Below, one piece after another: positions 6,304-10,147 of a DNA stretch of 10,147 bases. Numbering within the stretch: the stretch's first letter is position 1; every line of letters starts with the position of its first letter. Source of the DNA: an uncultured Bacilli bacterium. GTDB lineage: Bacteria > Bacillota_I > Bacilli_A > RF39 > UBA660. The notes beneath the pieces were generated by a model. That model made no database searches. It saw nothing but the letters and a program-made list of their open reading frames with translations, and was not told where the DNA came from. Location of the stretch: positions 1 to 10,147 of the forward strand of contig CALVTA010000043.1 of NCBI GenBank assembly GCA_944359735.1, in the 5' to 3' direction. The position numbers and the translations under genes are program-made.

Positions 6304-7589
6304 TACTCATACCATTCCTTTTTAAAATTTTTATTATATTTTAGAAAATAAGTCTTATAATCTTTATTATTACTACCAAGTTCACGAGAAGAAGTAGCTC
6401 CACCAACTAAGTAACCATCATCTACAACTAAAATATCACTAAAATAATTATTGCCACTACCTTTTTCAACTTTAGTTTCAACTTCCGTTAAATCCGTATT
6501 ATATTTAGCAATAATACCACTATAAACCAAATAATTATAAGTTTCCGTAGATTTATCTTCATCTTTCTTATAAGTATGACCAATAGCAATGATATCATCA
6601 CCATCACTAACTATTTTATTAAATCTAGCTGCATTGTTTTTACTAAATACAACTTCATCTAAAACATTACCATCAGCATCATATTTTAATAATAAAGCTT
6701 CTGTAACTTTATCTTCATCTTTAGCATCAATATTAATAGTTTTAGAACCTCCTACAAAGATATCATCATCAACCTTTACAATAGAACTAAACCCAATTGT
6801 ATCAGTATATTCATAACTTTTAACATACACTTTTTCTAAAGAAAGAGTATATTTAGCAAACATCCCATATCTAGTAGCATCTTTACCTACTAAATAAATA
6901 TAATCTCCATCTATTAAAGCATCATTGAATGTTGCAGATTTACTACCACCATAATTAGCTCTTGCCACTTCTTTTAAGTTAAAATCATATTTAATTATTA
7001 AAGCTCCACCATCTGGATCAGAACCAATAACCATATTTTGTAAAATACTTTGGCCAATTACAATAAAGCCATCATCCACAACTAATACTTTATTAAAAGT
7101 AGTATCACCTGCTATTTGAACACTTTTAGTCTTAACTTGCTTACCATTTTTATCATATAAAACTATTAAACCATCAGTAGCATTATCTTCTACTTGTTGT
7201 TTATCATATTGAGCTCCTCCAACAGCAATATAACCATCTTTATATTCAACCACATCATTGAAATATGATTGATATCCTTTAGTATAAGCACTTTCAAATT
7301 GAACATTAAAATTTTCATCATATTTAGTGAATTTAGCCTTATTATATTCTTCTTGATATGAATTAAATTCACTATTTTTAAAATCACTATTACCTACAAC
7401 AATATAACCATCATCAATCTTATCAAAGCTATTAAGTGTATCAGTATAAACTATATTTTTATTATTACTATAAAATTTAAGACCAATATAAGCAAGTTCC
7501 ACCACTACTATAGCAATACATAAAACAATAATAATTCTTAACCACTTTACTAATTTTTGTTGACCTTTTTCTAATTTATTCTTCTTCAT
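6303..7589 (-). CDS. Membrane-anchored seven-repeat beta-propeller-like protein
   Basis: 428 residues. Lys-rich residues 1-15 precede one membrane helix (about 17-37), and the rest should lie outside the membrane. From residue 55 there are seven repeats of about 46-60 residues, each beginning F-x-x-(I/V/A) near a DDG(Y/F)I-V-(I/V/G)-G strand pair and ending in a (L/I)-x-KY-(D/N) strand. They begin near F55, F110, F165, F221, F267, F323 and F383. Seven units of this size suggest a seven-bladed beta-propeller, likely a binding or scaffold domain; no catalytic residues are recognised. The frame extends upstream to 7631, but GGAGGT (7594-7599) sits five bases before the ATG at 7589, which I chose. 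That start overlaps the end of tyrS by 14 bases. Short ORFs in other frames inside it are shadows. Confidence 0.85.
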   Translation of the reverse strand: MKKNKLEKGQQKLVKWLRIIIVLCIAIVVVELAYIGLKFYSNNKNIVYTDTLNSFDKIDDGYIVVGNSDFKNSEFNSYQEEYNKAKFTKYDENFNVQFESAYTKGYQSYFNDVVEYKDGYIAVGGAQYDKQQVEDNATDGLIVLYDKNGKQVKTKSVQIAGDTTFNKVLVVDDGFIVIGQSILQNMVIGSDPDGGALIIKYDFNLKEVARANYGGSKSATFNDALIDGDYIYLVGKDATRYGMFAKYTLSLEKVYVKSYEYTDTIGFSSIVKVDDDIFVGGSKTINIDAKDEDKVTEALLLKYDADGNVLDEVVFSKNNAARFNKIVSDGDDIIAIGHTYKKDEDKSTETYNYLVYSGIIAKYNTDLTEVETKVEKGSGNNYFSDILVVDDGYLVGGATSSRELGSNNKDYKTYFLKYNKNFKKEWYE

Positions 7590-8826
7590 AATTACCTCCA
7601 AAACATGCAATAAAGTATTTCTTCTTTCCACGTCTCACTACAACGTATTTATTATCTATAGCAATATCTCTATTAATAATAAATTCTACAGTCTTAATTT
7701 TATCTCCATTAATACTAATACTATTATTATTAACAAATTCTCTAGCCTCTCTTTTACTACTACAAATATTAAACTCTACAAGAAAATCAACTATATTCAT
7801 ATCTTCCTTAATAACAAGTCTATCTAACCCTTTAAAAGCCATTTCTATCTCTTTACTAGTAAGATTCTTAATATTACCACTAAATAATGCTTCACTAATA
7901 TTTAAAGCTTCTTTATAAGCATCTTCTCCATGCAAATCAGTAATAATCTCTCTAGCTAGAGCTTTATGAGCTTCTCTTAAATGAGGATTTTCCTTATTAG
8001 ATTTTTCTAATCTATTAATTTCATCTACACTAAGGAAAGTAAATATTTTAAGATAACTAATTACCATCTCATCATCTACATTTATTAAATATTGATATAA
8101 TTCATAACTAGAAGTTTTATTTCTATCTAACCACAAAGCATTACCTTCACTTTTACCAAACTTATTACCATACTTATCTAATACTAAAGGCATAGTAAAC
8201 CCATAAGCTTCTTTACCAGTTTTCTTACGTATTAAATCAAGTCCAGTTGTAATATTACCCCATTGATCACTTCCTTCTGCTTGTAAAATACAATTCTTGT
8301 TTTGATATAACCACAAAAAGTCATAGCCTTGAATTAAAGTATAAGTAAATTCTGCAAAAGTAATACCAGTATCTAATCTTCTTCTAATAATATCTTTATC
8401 AAGCATATAATTAATATTTATATATTTACCAATATCTCTTAAAAAATCTGTTAATTCATATCCCTTAAACCAATCATAATTATTAACAACTTCTGCTTTT
8501 CCATCAAAAATATCACTTACCTGTTTTTTTATTCCCGCTAAGTTTCTATTTAAATTCTCTTTTGAAATAATCTCACGTTCTGCTGTAGGACGAGGATCTC
8601 CAATAAGACCAGTCGCACCACCTACCAAAAGAATTGGATGATGTCCTGCGTTTGCAAGACGTTTAGCCGTAACCAAAGATGAATAATGTCCTAAATGTAA
8701 ACTATCAGCAGTAGGATCAGTTCCCCAATAAAAGGTAATAGGTTTGCCATTAAGAACTTTTTCCAAATCATCCCCTGCTACATCTTTAATTAATCCTCGC
8801 CATTTTAACTCTTCAAATAAAGTCAT
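7576..8826 (-). CDS. tyrS: Tyrosyl-tRNA synthetase
   Basis: 416 residues, typical for bacterial TyrRS (class Ic), which charges tRNA-Tyr with tyrosine. The Rossmann catalytic domain has YWGTDPTADSLHLGH (HIGH-type motif HLGH at 44-47), the tyrosine pocket signature YTLIQGYDF (162-170), GSDQWGN (185-191) and KFGKS (222-226) as the KMSKS loop. The C-terminal S4 RNA-binding domain covers about 345-405. All catalytic elements are intact. AGGAGGG (8832-8838) lies five bases before the ATG and overlaps the stop of the preceding broken gene. It sits third behind a T-box leader whose likely specifier is a tyrosine codon, so it should be induced when uncharged tRNA-Tyr accumulates. Confidence 0.98.
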   Translation of the reverse strand: MTLFEELKWRGLIKDVAGDDLEKVLNGKPITFYWGTDPTADSLHLGHYSSLVTAKRLANAGHHPILLVGGATGLIGDPRPTAEREIISKENLNRNLAGIKKQVSDIFDGKAEVVNNYDWFKGYELTDFLRDIGKYININYMLDKDIIRRRLDTGITFAEFTYTLIQGYDFLWLYQNKNCILQAEGSDQWGNITTGLDLIRKKTGKEAYGFTMPLVLDKYGNKFGKSEGNALWLDRNKTSSYELYQYLINVDDEMVISYLKIFTFLSVDEINRLEKSNKENPHLREAHKALAREIITDLHGEDAYKEALNISEALFSGNIKNLTSKEIEMAFKGLDRLVIKEDMNIVDFLVEFNICSSKREAREFVNNNSISINGDKIKTVEFIINRDIAIDNKYVVVRRGKKKYFIACFGGNYEEE

Positions 8827-8836
8827 TTTATCCCTC

Positions 8837-9259
8837 CTATTTTTTTAATATTTTATCATTACTTTTAACTCTAGAATCATCAAAATAATAAGAATATATT
8901 TCTTCACCATTACTATTAGGCATATACATTAATCCCCAATGTAAAGCACCAAAGCCTTCACTAAATACTTGCCATAATTTATCATCTTCATAATCTTCTT
9001 CATCATAAAAACCTAAACTTTCTTTAATATACTTAATAAAATCCTCTTTAGAAAAATTAAAATCTTTAATAACCTTTTCAATTTCTTTGTCGATTTCATT
9101 TTTATATGCAATATAAAACTTGCCTTCTTATACTTCTAAAGGTTCAAACTCATCTTTCTTTTCTAATAGAAGAAGAGCAAGTAAATTACTAGGGTGAGCT
9201 CTTTCTCCTATTTTTTGATAATCTTCTAATTCTTCATTATAAAGCTCCATTAATGTCAT
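8837..9259 (-). pseudogene. 140-codon gene interrupted by an in-frame TAA
   Basis: The ATG (9257-9259) overlaps the CYTH stop as ATGA and is preceded by a strong GAGGAGGAG ribosome site. The frame runs 43 codons (MTLMELYNEELEDYQKIGER at the start, an acidic helical protein), meets TAA at 9128-9130, then continues open in the same frame for 96 codons to TAG at 8837-8839. The second half keeps coding character (FSKEDFIKYIKESLGFYDEE; GALHWGLMYMPNS) and has no early ATG or good ribosome site, so it is probably not a separate gene. A single base change (for example TAT to TAA) would explain it. Family not recognised. It is either a recent nonsense mutation, a sequencing or assembly error, or a gene truncated to a 43-residue peptide. 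Recoding of TAA is unlikely, since other genes here stop at TAA. Confidence 0.75.
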
Positions 9260-9801
9260 TTTAACTCCTCCTCAAATTTTAACTTTTTTATCTCATTTAA
9301 ATTATAACCATATTTTTGATAAATACTATCTACATCTAATGTAGTTATATCATTGTTATTATAACCTAACCTTTTAACAACTGTCATTACCTCTTCTTCA
9401 CTTTTACCTTCTATTTCTACATAAGTAGGTATCATTGGCCAAGTATCAACATCTATTTCTACTCCATCAAGATAATATCTAATACGTTTATTTTCTTGAT
9501 AACTTCTAGCTTTATACCCTAACTCATTTAAAATATAATTACACTTATCAAAATCTGATACAATTATTTCTATTTCCTTAGTACCATCTATCAAAGGACT
9601 AACAATATTTTTAATAGTAAGAGTATTTTCTCTACCATTAGTCCTAAGTCTAATCCACTTTCCTTTAACAACAGGATTAAAGTCATAAACATAACGTTTC
9701 TGAAAAAAATCTCCTATCTTTTCCGCCCCAAATTTCTCTAACTTTTTAATGAAAGCATCTTTATCAATTTCTAAAATTCTAACTTCATACTCTGTATTCA
9801 T
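9256..9801 (-). CDS. CYTH-domain protein (triphosphate tunnel enzyme family)
   Basis: 181 residues. CYTH proteins fold into a beta-barrel tunnel that binds triphosphates; members include class IV adenylate cyclase, thiamine triphosphatase and inorganic triphosphatases. The N-terminal signature ExExK appears as EYEVR (residues 4-8), with Arg in place of Lys. Other tunnel strands are KWIRLRTNG (48-56), TLTIK (60-64), KEIEI (75-79), KRIRYYLDGVEIDVDTWP (105-122) and YVEIEG (127-132). The substrate cannot be told from the sequence. The frame opens further upstream to 9885, but that extension is T-box leader RNA; GGAGGT (9807-9812) is placed for the ATG at 9801. First gene of the operon; its TGA overlaps the next ATG. 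Confidence 0.9.
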   Translation of the reverse strand: MNTEYEVRILEIDKDAFIKKLEKFGAEKIGDFFQKRYVYDFNPVVKGKWIRLRTNGRENTLTIKNIVSPLIDGTKEIEIIVSDFDKCNYILNELGYKARSYQENKRIRYYLDGVEIDVDTWPMIPTYVEIEGKSEEEVMTVVKRLGYNNNDITTLDVDSIYQKYGYNLNEIKKLKFEEELK

Positions 9802-9812
9802 ATCATACCTCC

Positions 9813-9880
9813 AAAATAAAAAGTTTCTATAAATTAAGGACGAGATAACCCCGTGGTACCACCTTATTTCATAGAAACTA
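9813..9880 (-). terminator. T-box-controlled terminator
   Basis: On the minus strand, AGTTTCTAT...AAGG (9863-9880) pairs imperfectly with CCTT...ATAGAAACT (9822-9840), followed by TTTTTATTTT. The 5' arm includes the start of the T-box sequence, so formation of the antiterminator with uncharged tRNA excludes this hairpin and lets transcription enter the CYTH gene. Confidence 0.85.
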
Positions 9881-10020
9881 TGCACTCATACCTAATTAAC
9901 GCTTAAGTCACGCTTTTTCTCCATCTATGTAACTTCAAAATATAACCATCTTAGTTCACACCTACCACTAAGTCTCTTAAAGTAATTATATTTTTACTTT
10001 TAAATTTCTAAGAAAAATCT
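9813..10020 (-). promoter_or_regulatory. T-box riboswitch leader, probably tyrosine-specific
   Basis: The minus strand carries the T-box hallmark AAGGTGGTACCACGG at about 9851-9865; its TGGT (9858-9861) would pair with the ACCA end of uncharged tRNA and fits discriminator A73 of tRNA-Tyr. Upstream, Stem I is built from AAAATATAA (9986-9994) with TTATATTTT (9937-9945) and CTTAG (9968-9972) with CTAAG (9950-9954), which encloses the distal GGTAGGTGTGAA. AGTA (9995-9998) and GAA (9934-9936) fit the two strands of the specifier-loop motif. The codon TAC at 9929-9931, followed by the usual purine, is the best specifier and agrees with tyrS in the operon. Shifting one base gives TTA (Leu), which lacks the 3' purine. 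Confidence 0.92.
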
Positions 10021-10026
10021 AAACTA

Positions 10027-10055
10027 ACTATACCAAAAAATAAACTATAAGTCAA
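10027..10055 (-). promoter_or_regulatory. Promoter of the T-box/tyrS operon
   Basis: The minus strand has TTGACT (10050-10055), a 17-base spacer and TATAGT (10027-10032), giving a start near 10020 and a T-box leader of normal length. The -35 box is one arm of a 6-bp inverted repeat (10050-10055 and 10060-10065). Confidence 0.75.
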
Positions 10056-10097
10056 ACAATTGACTATGTTTATAAGGCAATCGCATAAAAATTTATA

Positions 10098-10127
10098 TTG
10101 ACAATGTGAGATAATACTCTTTATATA
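10098..10127 (+). promoter_or_regulatory. Possible divergent promoter reading out of the window
   Basis: TTGACA (10098-10103) with TATATA (10122-10127) at an 18-base spacing could drive a plus-strand gene beyond the right edge. No coding sequence is visible in the last 45 bases, so this stays tentative. Confidence 0.35.
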
Positions 10128-10147
10128 AACAAAAATATCATGTATTC

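Noticed and set aside
6589..6816. Plus-strand 75-codon open frame
   Set aside because: Lies wholly inside the propeller gene on the other strand, with no ribosome site and low-complexity Ser/Leu composition.
7190..7387. Minus-strand 65-codon open frame
   Set aside because: A shifted-frame shadow of the propeller gene, which has clear repeats in its own frame.
7590..7631. Upstream start for the propeller protein
   Set aside because: It would lie deeper in tyrS without a ribosome site, whereas the ATG at 7589 has a good one.
8837..9259. Stop-codon recoding (TAA read as sense)
   Set aside because: No bacterial code reads TAA as sense, and several genes here end at TAA; a mutation or error is simpler.
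419..9801. Mycoplasma-type code with UGA as Trp
   Set aside because: Two genes end sensibly at TGA, one in an ATGA junction, and the tryptophans checked use TGG.
9802..9885. 28-residue N-terminal extension of the CYTH protein
   Set aside because: This sequence is the T-box antiterminator/terminator; the ribosome site at 9807-9812 fits the internal ATG at 9801.
10083..10147. Start of a further gene at the right edge
   Set aside because: An ATG appears near the end, but there is no ribosome site and too little sequence to judge.

Overview
The window is very AT-rich and reads like a chromosome of a low-GC Firmicute (Bacillota, probably Bacilli or a gut-associated relative). The marker genes point that way: an EzrA homologue, ribosomal protein S4 with a long structured leader, and TyrRS in an operon headed by a T-box riboswitch. 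UGA serves as a stop codon for two genes. The tryptophan codons checked are UGG, including the run in the 466-residue protein. This argues against the mycoplasma code. The exact lineage cannot be read from the sequence alone.

Layout, left to right. Positions 1-46 hold a perfect-arm hairpin terminator, and 46-418 holds no convincing gene. On the minus strand, ezrA (1026-2741) overlaps a downstream gene (419-1042) that encodes a pilin-like membrane protein with a type IV prepilin-type N-terminus. The ezrA promoter is divergent from that of rpsD (3017-3619, plus strand), which has a consensus promoter, a ~160-nt leader with crossing (pseudoknot-type) complementarities, and a strong terminator. 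Next on the plus strand is a collagen-like protein (3743-4501) with cysteine clusters on both sides of 18 Gly-X-Y triplets and a C-terminal jelly-roll-like domain.

From the right edge, a minus-strand operon runs from ~10020 down to 4512: T-box leader, CYTH-domain protein, a 140-codon gene broken by an in-frame UAA, tyrS, a membrane-anchored protein with seven repeats predicted to form a beta-propeller, a small protein resembling a histidine phosphatase that lost its catalytic motif, and a 466-residue protein of unknown function. The genes are tightly packed: ATGA and TAATG junctions, a 14-nt overlap after tyrS, and a 40-nt gap before the last gene. That last gene may also have its own extended -10 promoter. 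The operon and the collagen gene converge on one bidirectional hairpin at 4502-4527.

The housekeeping part (division, ribosome, tyrosine charging) is ordinary. The interest lies in the accessory genes carried with it: the tyrosine-type T-box placed ahead of a CYTH gene rather than directly before tyrS, the fresh-looking nonsense mutation, the lone propeller/dead-phosphatase/orphan trio, the cysteine-flanked collagen protein, and the pilin-like partner of ezrA. No CRISPR array, transposase, tRNA or rRNA gene was seen.
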